Assembly (NCBI GenBank): GCA_031278535.1
Contig: JAITKH010000315.1
Coordinates: 1-8,911, forward strand
DNA: 8,911 nt
Direction of reading: 5' to 3'
Origin: Planctomycetota bacterium
GTDB taxonomy: Bacteria; Planctomycetota; SZUA-567
Shown piece by piece: positions 1 to 5,691 of this stretch. Every line of letters begins with the position of its first letter. Positions within the stretch are counted from its first letter, which is position 1. The translations under genes were made by a program, and so were the position numbers. The notes under the pieces are model-generated. The model was not told where the DNA came from and made no database searches. It saw nothing but the letters and a program-made list of their open reading frames with translations.

Positions 1-251
1 TTCCCTTTAACCGCCCGCACAAGATCCGAAGGCGCAACATTCGGCGGAGTTGATCCCGGAAGGTGAATGTGGTCGCGACTCACGTGACCTTTGACAAGTA
101 TGGCATCCCGTTCCTCGCGGACTCGCCGAATTATCGTCCGTGCGGCGCTACCCACATCGCCCTGGAATACAGGATACCGATACTTCGTCACCCAAACCAA
201 ATGGTACTTGATGTCGTGAACCGTCCGCGACCCCCGTCGACACTCTGCCAT
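1..251 (-). CDS. tnpA: IS200/IS605-family transposase TnpA, N-terminal part (cut by window edge)
   Basis: Y1/HUH single-strand transposase, which cuts and rejoins transposon ends as single-stranded DNA. Reading the minus strand from the ATG at 251 gives 83 codons with no stop before the window edge. The N-terminus contains HDIKYHLVWVTKYRYPVF, a hallmark of IS200-type TnpA. The HUH metal-binding pair follows as DHIHL (about residues 64-68), then TPPNVAPSDLVRAVKG, which matches the family's stretch after the HUH motif. The catalytic tyrosine lies further C-terminal and is outside the window, so intactness cannot be judged. The start is supported by a strong Shine-Dalgarno (TGGAGGG, 259-265) 7 nt upstream. 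The residues right after the HUH (PGS) differ from the hydrophobic LLV I remember for this family, which could mean decay. It lies downstream of the hydrogenase operon on the same strand. Confidence 0.88.
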   Translation of the reverse strand, partial: MAECRRGSRTVHDIKYHLVWVTKYRYPVFQGDVGSAARTIIRRVREERDAILVKGHVSRDHIHLPGSTPPNVAPSDLVRAVKG

Positions 252-305
252 CGCTTAGCCCTCCAAAGTTGGCAGCATACCATAACGGGCACCGCACCAA
301 GCGAA

Positions 306-332
306 AGCTTCCCGCCTAAAGGCGGGGGTTTT
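306..332. repeat. Hairpin near the left end of the IS200-like element
   Basis: A perfect 6-bp inverted repeat (CCCGCC at 311-316, GGCGGG at 321-326) with a TAAA loop, followed on the plus strand by GGTTTT. Stem-loops of this form are typical of IS200/IS605-family ends, where they are recognised by TnpA, and in IS200 a hairpin upstream of tnpA also limits read-through from outside. Its place about 60 bp upstream of the tnpA start fits the left end. I could not define the exact cleavage site. Confidence 0.6.
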
Positions 333-344
333 GGACCAAACACT

Positions 345-394
345 TGGAAAATAAAATCGTGAAACCGGCATTCTTTGGCCGAAAATCACGATTT
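345..394 (-). terminator. Probable Rho-independent terminator of the hydrogenase operon
   Basis: A long hairpin: outer arms AAATCGTGA (354-362) and TCACGATTT (386-394), a small internal loop, then an inner stem CGGC (366-369) with GCCG (378-381) closing an 8-nt loop. On the minus strand the stem runs directly into a T-rich stretch (TTTATTTTCC). It lies about 110 nt downstream of the phosphatase stop, before the IS element. The outer stem is not GC-rich, so strength is uncertain. No gene is visible between 252 and 503; the rest of that stretch holds two further GC-rich palindromes (398-409 and about 456-472). Confidence 0.5.
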
Positions 395-503
395 CACGCC
401 GCCGGCGGCATGATTTTGTCGAGGGAATCAATGTTTCCCAACCCGGAATCGTTCTTCTTCCCGGCCGATCGCCGGGGGCAGGACGTTTCCCGTCCGGTTT
501 TTC

Positions 504-1691
504 TCAAATGAATTTGAGCGTCACGGTCCTGAGATAGTTGTCCGACAGGGCGGCGGCGATGCGCTTAATCACGTTCCGGCGGATTTCCAGATCGCCGGGC
601 AGAGCGGGATCCTGGTGTGCCTCGTTGATGCGCGTGCCGACGAGGAACTCGATGACGTCGGAATCGAGAAGCAGATCGATCAGGCGTCCCGCCGGATCCG
701 CCGTGTCGCTCACATCCCGCTCTTCCAGCCGCCGCGCCGCCTGGGTCAGGGTAAGTATCCCCTCGGTCACCAGATCCACGCCAGGCATTGTGGCGCAGGG
801 CGGCAACTTCGCGCCGCGTTTCGGCAGTTCGGTCTCGATGTCAACGCCCCATTCCCTGGCTACCAGGTTCGCGGTCGTTCCGCCGCAGATCGCCTTGCGC
901 CCAGAAAAACGGTCAAGAAGGGAGGCACATTCCGCATCCCGATCCTGATCATAGGGAGGCCCGGAAAAGACCAGAAGGCTCCGCGGATGCCGGAAATAGA
1001 GAACCGCGCAACTGGTGTCGTCCATCGGTTCGCCGTTCGGCTCCAACTCTATGGAGGCGTCCACCACCGCCCGCGACAGTTCGCGACTGGAAACAACCGG
1101 GTCGGCGAGTATGGTTCCGGCCAGAAAGTCCACCAGGCCATCGCGGCGCCATCCCAGGCGGTACGACATGGTGCCCATGCCGGCCTGGGTAACGCCGTCG
1201 GAGCAGACGATCAGGCGGTCGCCCGCCGCCAACTCCATTTCCGCCACCCGCATCCGGCGGTCTGGAAACCGCCTGGAGACAAGGGAACGGGTCGGAACAT
1301 CGTCCGGCGCCGCGCCCCGCATCAGGACGAACTCGGGATTGCCTTCCTCCACCAGCCTTGCCGTCCCTTCCTGGTCGCAATCGACTATGGAAAAAGTGGC
1401 GTAACTTATCTTCCTTTCCTGGCAGACCGGGAGCGACTCCATGATCACCTCGCAGGATCGGAGCAGATCCGATCCCGCAGCGACGAAGCGAAGCGCCATG
1501 TGGGCAGTCATGCTGGCGAGGATGTTGGCTTTGACGCCGCTCCCGAGGCCGTCGGACAGGACGGCGATCAGCCTCCCCTCGTTGTGAAAGCGCCGGGAAA
1601 CAAAAGCGTCGCCGCAGACGTTCTCGCCGCGCTTGCGGCATTGGAAGTGGTGCGCGTCAATAAACAACGCGTCCTGCGGCGTCGCGCTCAC
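504..1691 (-). CDS. SpoIIE/PP2C-type serine/threonine phosphatase with unassigned C-terminal domain
   Basis: A 395-residue protein. Residues about 1-235 form a SpoIIE-like metal-dependent phosphatase domain: ENVCGD (23-28), SDGLGSG (46-52), EGNPEF (116-121), CSDGVTQAG (163-171) and DDTSCAV (224-230) match the acidic metal-binding motifs of the PP2C fold, so it should be active. Residues about 236-395 form a separate region with a CGGTTANLVAREWG stretch (269-282) that I cannot assign to a named domain; there is no visible DNA-binding or membrane segment. The start is GTG at 1691, overlapping the sensor gene's TGA by 4 nt (GTGA), with an AAGGGAGA Shine-Dalgarno just upstream, so translation is probably coupled. 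PP2C phosphatases are known neighbours of group C (HydS-like) [FeFe] hydrogenases, and this one is the likely output of the sensor next to it. The target phosphoprotein is not encoded here. The product has no signal peptide and should be cytoplasmic. Confidence 0.85.
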   Translation of the reverse strand: MSATPQDALFIDAHHFQCRKRGENVCGDAFVSRRFHNEGRLIAVLSDGLGSGVKANILASMTAHMALRFVAAGSDLLRSCEVIMESLPVCQERKISYATFSIVDCDQEGTARLVEEGNPEFVLMRGAAPDDVPTRSLVSRRFPDRRMRVAEMELAAGDRLIVCSDGVTQAGMGTMSYRLGWRRDGLVDFLAGTILADPVVSSRELSRAVVDASIELEPNGEPMDDTSCAVLYFRHPRSLLVFSGPPYDQDRDAECASLLDRFSGRKAICGGTTANLVAREWGVDIETELPKRGAKLPPCATMPGVDLVTEGILTLTQAARRLEERDVSDTADPAGRLIDLLLDSDVIEFLVGTRINEAHQDPALPGDLEIRRNVIKRIAAALSDNYLRTVTLKFI

Positions 1692-3430
1692 TTGTCTCCC
1701 TTTCCGGGAACGACCCCGCCGTCCTCGCCGTAGCCTTCGGCGATGGAACTGAGGAGGATTTCGGTGTCGGCCATGTGCTCTCCCAGGCGACAGGCTATCT
1801 CCTGGACGGTGGCGATATTGCGGTTGATCACTTCGCGGGCGCGCCGGGCGATGCGGTCCCGGCGCATCTCGTTCTGGGTCACGTCGTCGACGATGGCTCC
1901 GACCGTCTGATACTGCTCGATAATGAATACCTGGAGATCGAACAGGTTGCCGTTGATTTTGATTCTTTCCCGGCTAATGTCCTCCCCGGAGCGAAGCGCC
2001 GCCCGCAACAGTCTTCCGATTGGGAACATTTCCTCCACCGGCGTTCCGGCAAGCCCGGGTTTTTCCTTGAACCTGTCCGGCCATCCGCTTCCGGCGATGC
2101 CGGCGAAGGGTTCGTTTGATTCGATGATCCGCAAATCCCCTCCCACGATGACCACTCCGGACGGGATGCAACGGATGAGGGCGTTCGCCTTTCGCTGGGC
2201 GATGGATCGCATATGGGAGGCGCACATGGAAATCTCGGCGTCGCCGGAAAGGAGAGCCCTGGCGAGCTTGCGGCAAGAGTCATAGCCGCAGGCGCCGCAG
2301 TTGAGTTCGTCCTCCTTCGAGGTTTTGCCGATTCGGGCCAGCGCCTCCTGAATTTCCGCTTCGCTCCATTCCTTCCCGGGCGCGGCGAGCGGCGGGTACT
2401 CTTCCTCGATCCTGAACCCCGGACGCGACCCGGGAGGACCGATCCGCGCATTGTTGCGAACGGCGACGATGCCGTCGATGGGCGAGGGATCGCGGGTGGA
2501 ACAGGGGCCGTTGACACAACCGCCGCGGCAGGCCAATCCTTCCAGAAAGAAAGGCGGGCGCATGTCCCGGTCAACCAGTTCCTTCAAGGCGGTTTGCAGG
2601 CGCTTGAGGCCGGATATCGACTGGGCGCGCACGGCGGACGGAACACCATAGTGCGTCATGGTTTCGATCATGCCGCCTTCAAGCGGATAGAGGGCGCCCT
2701 CGGCCGAATCGCCGCAAACGAATACGTCGTCGGCCCCGGGGTTGCACAGGGAAGGGTTGAGGCTCCTCTCCGCCAGCCATTCGTCCAGTTCGGAAAAGGT
2801 GATGGCAAGATTCATCATTTCCGGGTGGCGATCGGCCTCCAGTTTTTTGGCTGCACAGGGACCGATGAAAATGACGGAAATGTCATCGCCGAGACGGTTT
2901 CGGAGCATGCGGCAATGGGTGAGCGCCGGCGAAGCGATCCTGGTCAGGCAGCCGGCCAGATCCGGCGCATGGCGACGGACCAGTTCCACCATCGCCGGGC
3001 AGGCGGTGGAGATAAACAGCCCCCGATCCGCCTGCCGGATATCATCGGCCAGGGCGGCGGAAACTTCCTGGGCGCCCAAGGCGGTTTCGCTCACTCCGGC
3101 AAAACCGAGGTGGCGCAGGGCGGAGATGAATTGCCCCGCCTTCCATTCCGGATGCACCGCCACCCAGCTTGGAGCGAGCGAAGCGTAAACCGAACCGCCG
3201 GACTGGAGCAGAAAGCGGGCCCGCCCCACATCATTCCGGACGCGTTTCGCCCCGGACGGGCAAATGCGGACGCAACGGCCGCAGAACACGCAGCGATCCG
3301 CCACCACGAAGGCGCTCTCGTTTTCGACACGAATGGCTTTGACCGGGCATTCGCGGATGCATTTGTAGCAGTCCTGGCACTCGGTCTCGCGGGTATAAAC
3401 GGGAAGCCTTCTCTCCATGCCCTTATCCAT
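1688..3430 (-). CDS. hsfB: Sensory [FeFe] hydrogenase-like protein with PAS domain (HydS/HsfB type, group C)
   Basis: A 580-residue protein. Domains in order: two ferredoxin-type [4Fe-4S] motifs (C18/21/24/28 and C47/50/53/57); an H-cluster domain (about 80-335) with modified L1 STACPAM (141-147), L2 IGPCAAKK (189-196) and L3 LACRGGCVNGPC (299-310); a further [4Fe-4S] motif C378-x2-C381-x4-C386-x16-C403; a PAS domain (about 418-517, beginning IPSGVVIV); and a charged C-terminal helix (about 521-567). The four H-cluster-ligating cysteines (C144, C192, C301, C305) are kept. The catalytic proton-relay cysteine of L1 is alanine (A143) and the L2 methionine is glycine (G190), changes described for HydS-type proteins with very low activity and a proposed H2-sensing role. 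No kinase or DNA-binding output domain is present, so the signal probably passes by protein contact, most simply to the overlapping phosphatase. It overlaps the upstream ferredoxin gene by 8 nt. An ATG four codons in is an alternative start. HsfB is the family-level name; an in vivo role is inferred. Confidence 0.88.
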   Translation of the reverse strand: MDKGMERRLPVYTRETECQDCYKCIRECPVKAIRVENESAFVVADRCVFCGRCVRICPSGAKRVRNDVGRARFLLQSGGSVYASLAPSWVAVHPEWKAGQFISALRHLGFAGVSETALGAQEVSAALADDIRQADRGLFISTACPAMVELVRRHAPDLAGCLTRIASPALTHCRMLRNRLGDDISVIFIGPCAAKKLEADRHPEMMNLAITFSELDEWLAERSLNPSLCNPGADDVFVCGDSAEGALYPLEGGMIETMTHYGVPSAVRAQSISGLKRLQTALKELVDRDMRPPFFLEGLACRGGCVNGPCSTRDPSPIDGIVAVRNNARIGPPGSRPGFRIEEEYPPLAAPGKEWSEAEIQEALARIGKTSKEDELNCGACGYDSCRKLARALLSGDAEISMCASHMRSIAQRKANALIRCIPSGVVIVGGDLRIIESNEPFAGIAGSGWPDRFKEKPGLAGTPVEEMFPIGRLLRAALRSGEDISRERIKINGNLFDLQVFIIEQYQTVGAIVDDVTQNEMRRDRIARRAREVINRNIATVQEIACRLGEHMADTEILLSSIAEGYGEDGGVVPGKGDK

Positions 3431-3719
3431 CCCCGGGGTTCTCCAGGCGGCCGCCGGTCCCGGCGGCCGGCTTCCCCCCCAGTTTCGCTTCGATGACGTC
3501 GATCAACGCGCCGACATCCAGGTTCTGGTAAAGCTCTCCGTCGATTTTAAGGTTGGGGCCGGCACTGCAGCGGTTTTCGCAGCGCAGTCCCAAGAGGAAC
3601 ACCCGGTTTTCCCAGTTCCTGGCCTTGACCATGTCCTCCAACGCCTCCAGACGGATGTTATTGCCCCGGGCAAAACAGGAACTGCCCATGCAAATGGCAA
3701 TCTCGACCTTGTCTGACAC
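3423..3719 (-). CDS. Small thioredoxin-like [2Fe-2S] ferredoxin
   Basis: A 98-residue protein with the four cysteines of the thioredoxin-like [2Fe-2S] fold: CMGSSC (C10, C15) and CENRC (C47, C51), followed by SAGPNLKIDGELY, which is typical of this family and of the HydC/NuoE C-terminal domain. It lacks the N-terminal helical domain of HydC, so it is a free-standing one-domain electron carrier or redox-sensing partner. I chose the GTG at 3719 because it starts exactly at the conserved domain and has GGGGGA 5 nt upstream; the same frame stays open upstream to 4043, but that stretch lies in the gap and inside the end of hydA and has no domain similarity. The last 16 or so residues are Gly/Pro-rich and look unstructured. 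It overlaps the sensor gene by 8 nt, so it is coupled to the sensor rather than to hydA, suggesting it passes electrons to or from the sensor. That partner assignment is inference. Confidence 0.82.
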   Translation of the reverse strand: MSDKVEIAICMGSSCFARGNNIRLEALEDMVKARNWENRVFLLGLRCENRCSAGPNLKIDGELYQNLDVGALIDVIEAKLGGKPAAGTGGRLENPGDG

Positions 3720-3724
3720 CGCTG

Positions 3725-3730
3725 TCCCCC
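3725..3730 (-). promoter_or_regulatory. Shine-Dalgarno deciding the GTG start of the small ferredoxin
   Basis: The minus strand reads GGGGGA followed by 5 nt and then GTG TCA GAC. The upstream in-frame ATG at 3839 has GCGGGG directly against the codon with no proper spacing, so the GTG is preferred. Confidence 0.55.
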
Positions 3731-3748
3731 GCACCGTGGCCCGAAAAA

Positions 3749-3917
3749 CCAACTTTCCCGTTTTTTTCTGGAACCAACCTCCACTGCCAAAGGGGAATGC
3801 ATTTCCCCGGAAGCGGAAGTTGGATGAATCGGAGGCCATCCCCGCAAAGTCCAAATCAGAGGTGGAGACTTTGCGGAACGCTAACCGGATACGGGTTTCC
3901 CGCGCCTTATCCGTATC
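3749..3917 (-). repeat. Cluster of inverted repeats at the hydA / ferredoxin junction
   Basis: The end of hydA and the gap behind it contain four inverted repeats: GATACGG (3888-3894) with CCGTATC (3911-3917), inside the last hydA codons; a perfect 10-bp pair CCGCAAAGTC (3842-3851) with GACTTTGCGG (3867-3876) just after the hydA stop, spacer 15 nt; GGGGAA (3792-3797) with TTCCCC (3803-3808); and CCAACTT (3749-3755) with AAGTTGG (3817-3823), which encloses the previous pair. None is followed by a T-run on the minus strand, so a simple terminator is unlikely. An mRNA processing or stabilising structure that sets hydCBA apart from the signalling genes is a reasonable reading. Confidence 0.55.
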
Positions 3918-5635
3918 GTGATGGAGGTACGTTGAACCGATGACTTGTAATGGGCGTGGAGCAGCTCGTGCGTCCTGCCCTTCAGGAGTCCCCGATAGAG
4001 CGAAAGCATGAGTGGATTGTCCTCGGCCCGGCGGATGTTGCATAGCTTATCGGCGGAATACAGGCCCCTGCCCCGCATTTCCCGCTGCGCCTGGGGAGCG
4101 TATGGCTGCCCCGCTCCGCTGACGCACCCCCCCGGACAGGCCATGACCTCGACGAAATCGTAGCGCTCCTCGCCCGCTTTTATCCTTTCGATAAGCATGG
4201 CGGCGTTGCCAAGGCCGCTCACCACCGCGATGCGGACCTCCCGATCATCGACCGTGATCGAGGAGTGCTTCACGCCGGCCATACCCCTGACGCCGGTAAG
4301 GGCGATTCTCCTGAGCGCGGTGGGACTCTTGTCGGTGGAAACCCGGCGCAGAACCGCTTCGGTGACGCCACCACTTACACCGAAGATGACGCCGGCTCCG
4401 GACATGGCGCCGAAGGGAGCGTCCACCGCCTCGGACTCCAGTTCGGAAAAAACGATGCCTGCCTCCTTGATCATCCGAACCAACTCCCGAGTAGTGACGA
4501 TGTGATCCACCAATTGTCGGCCGTCTCGAGAGAATTCGTGACGCGATCGTTCAAATTTCTTGGCCGTACAGGGCATAATCGCCACGTGCCTCACCTGGCG
4601 AAAGACGTCCCGGTATTGCTCCTTGATGACCGAGGCCAGCATGTGCATGGGGGAAAAACTGGTGGAAATCTCGGACATCAATTCGGGATAGCGCAACTCG
4701 CAGAATCTGACCCAGGCCGGACAGCACGAGGTGAACAATGGCATGGCGTGGCGTTTACCGTCGGCAAGTCGTTCCAGAAGCTCCTTTGACTCTTCGAGAA
4801 TGGTCAAATCCGCCCCGGTGGAGGTGTCGTACACTTCGGCGAAGCCGAGGCGACGAAGGGCGGCCACGATCTTGCCGATGGCGTTCTCGCCTTCCGGAAG
4901 GCCGAACTCCCGTCCCAGGGCCACCCGCACCGCCGGTGCGATCTGGACAGTCATCATGTTGTCAGTGTCCGCAAGATCCCGCCACACGTCGCCGGTATCG
5001 TCCCGGGGCAGTATCGAACCGGTCGGGCAGACGGCCGCGCACTGTCCGCAGCCTACGCAATTGGAATGAGCGAGCGGAATGTCGAAGGCGGTGCCAATCG
5101 TCATCCGTGAGCCGCGGCGGGAAAAGGCTATGGCGCCGACGGTTTGTATTTCCTCGCACATCCGTACGCAATCGCCGCAGAGGATGCATTTGCTCTTGTC
5201 CTTCACGATACATGGCGAGGACGCGTCCACGCTCGGTTCGGACATGGCGTTCGGGAAACGGACGCCGGCGATGTTGAAACGCATGGCCAGATCCTGCAGT
5301 TTGCATTTGCCGCTAAAGCCGCAAGCCGTACAATCGCGGCAATGGTTGCCCAGAAGCAGCTCCAGGATATTCTTGCGGTATTTCCGGAGCCTGGCGGTAT
5401 TGGTGCGAATTTCCATGCCGTTCCGGGGCTGCTCGGAGCAGGCGGCAGCCAGGTTCCCCCGCTTGTCCTCCACCATGCACATCCGGCAGGCGCCATGGAT
5501 GGAAAGCTCTGACAGATAACAGAAAGTGGGAAGCTCTATTCCCACCTTGCGAATCAGTTCGAGAAGATTCCTCTCACCCTCGATTTCCACCGGCATGCCG
5601 TCAATGATCGCCATGCCTCTATTCTTGACTTCCAT
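3881..5635 (-). CDS. hydA: [FeFe] hydrogenase catalytic subunit HydA of the bifurcating complex
   Basis: H2-forming or H2-oxidising subunit, 584 residues. N-terminal [2Fe-2S] domain (C39, C50, C53, C66); His-Cys3 [4Fe-4S] motif (H98, C102, C105, C111); two ferredoxin-type [4Fe-4S] motifs (C150/153/156/160 and C193/196/199/203); then the H-cluster domain with intact L1 FTSCCPAW (301-308), L2 IMPCTAKKFE (353-362) and L3 EVMACPGGCVSGAGQPY (496-512). The proton-relay cysteine C304 and the ligands C305, C356, C500 and C504 are all present, so it should be active. Length and cluster order match the short M3-type enzymes rather than the longer Thermotoga HydA with its extra C-terminal [2Fe-2S] domain. 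The start is the ATG at 5635, where MEVKNRG leads into the ferredoxin fold and GAGAGG lies 8 nt upstream; the frame is open 87 codons further up, but only as out-of-frame hydB sequence. The gap to hydB is 56 nt. The last 15 or so residues form an arginine-rich tail after the usual HELLHAHY end. Confidence 0.95.
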   Translation of the reverse strand: MEVKNRGMAIIDGMPVEIEGERNLLELIRKVGIELPTFCYLSELSIHGACRMCMVEDKRGNLAAACSEQPRNGMEIRTNTARLRKYRKNILELLLGNHCRDCTACGFSGKCKLQDLAMRFNIAGVRFPNAMSEPSVDASSPCIVKDKSKCILCGDCVRMCEEIQTVGAIAFSRRGSRMTIGTAFDIPLAHSNCVGCGQCAAVCPTGSILPRDDTGDVWRDLADTDNMMTVQIAPAVRVALGREFGLPEGENAIGKIVAALRRLGFAEVYDTSTGADLTILEESKELLERLADGKRHAMPLFTSCCPAWVRFCELRYPELMSEISTSFSPMHMLASVIKEQYRDVFRQVRHVAIMPCTAKKFERSRHEFSRDGRQLVDHIVTTRELVRMIKEAGIVFSELESEAVDAPFGAMSGAGVIFGVSGGVTEAVLRRVSTDKSPTALRRIALTGVRGMAGVKHSSITVDDREVRIAVVSGLGNAAMLIERIKAGEERYDFVEVMACPGGCVSGAGQPYAPQAQREMRGRGLYSADKLCNIRRAEDNPLMLSLYRGLLKGRTHELLHAHYKSSVQRTSITIRIRRGKPVSG

Positions 5636-5643
5636 CGCCTCAG

Positions 5644-5649
5644 CCTCTC
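5644..5649 (-). promoter_or_regulatory. Shine-Dalgarno of hydA
   Basis: The minus strand reads GAGAGG 8 nt before the ATG at 5635. It supports this start over the longer open frame reaching 5896, whose first 87 codons lie mostly within hydB in another frame. Confidence 0.5.
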
Positions 5650-5691
5650 GCCAGATGAAAAATGATCCGACTCCCGCGCAACCCCGCCGGT

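Noticed and set aside
503..518. Palindrome CTCAAATGAATTTGAG over the phosphatase stop as a terminator
   Set aside because: The loop is too small, the stem is AT-rich, and on the minus strand it is followed by A residues, not T. The hairpin at 354-394 is a better candidate.
615..1733. 372-codon open frame on the plus strand
   Set aside because: Antisense to the phosphatase, no domain and no convincing start context.
2213..3496. 427-codon open frame on the plus strand
   Set aside because: Antisense to the sensor hydrogenase gene, with no recognisable motif; explained by GC-biased codon use.
3720..4043. Upstream extension of the small ferredoxin gene
   Set aside because: Half of it overlaps hydA out of frame and the rest is the structured gap; the conserved domain begins at the GTG at 3719.
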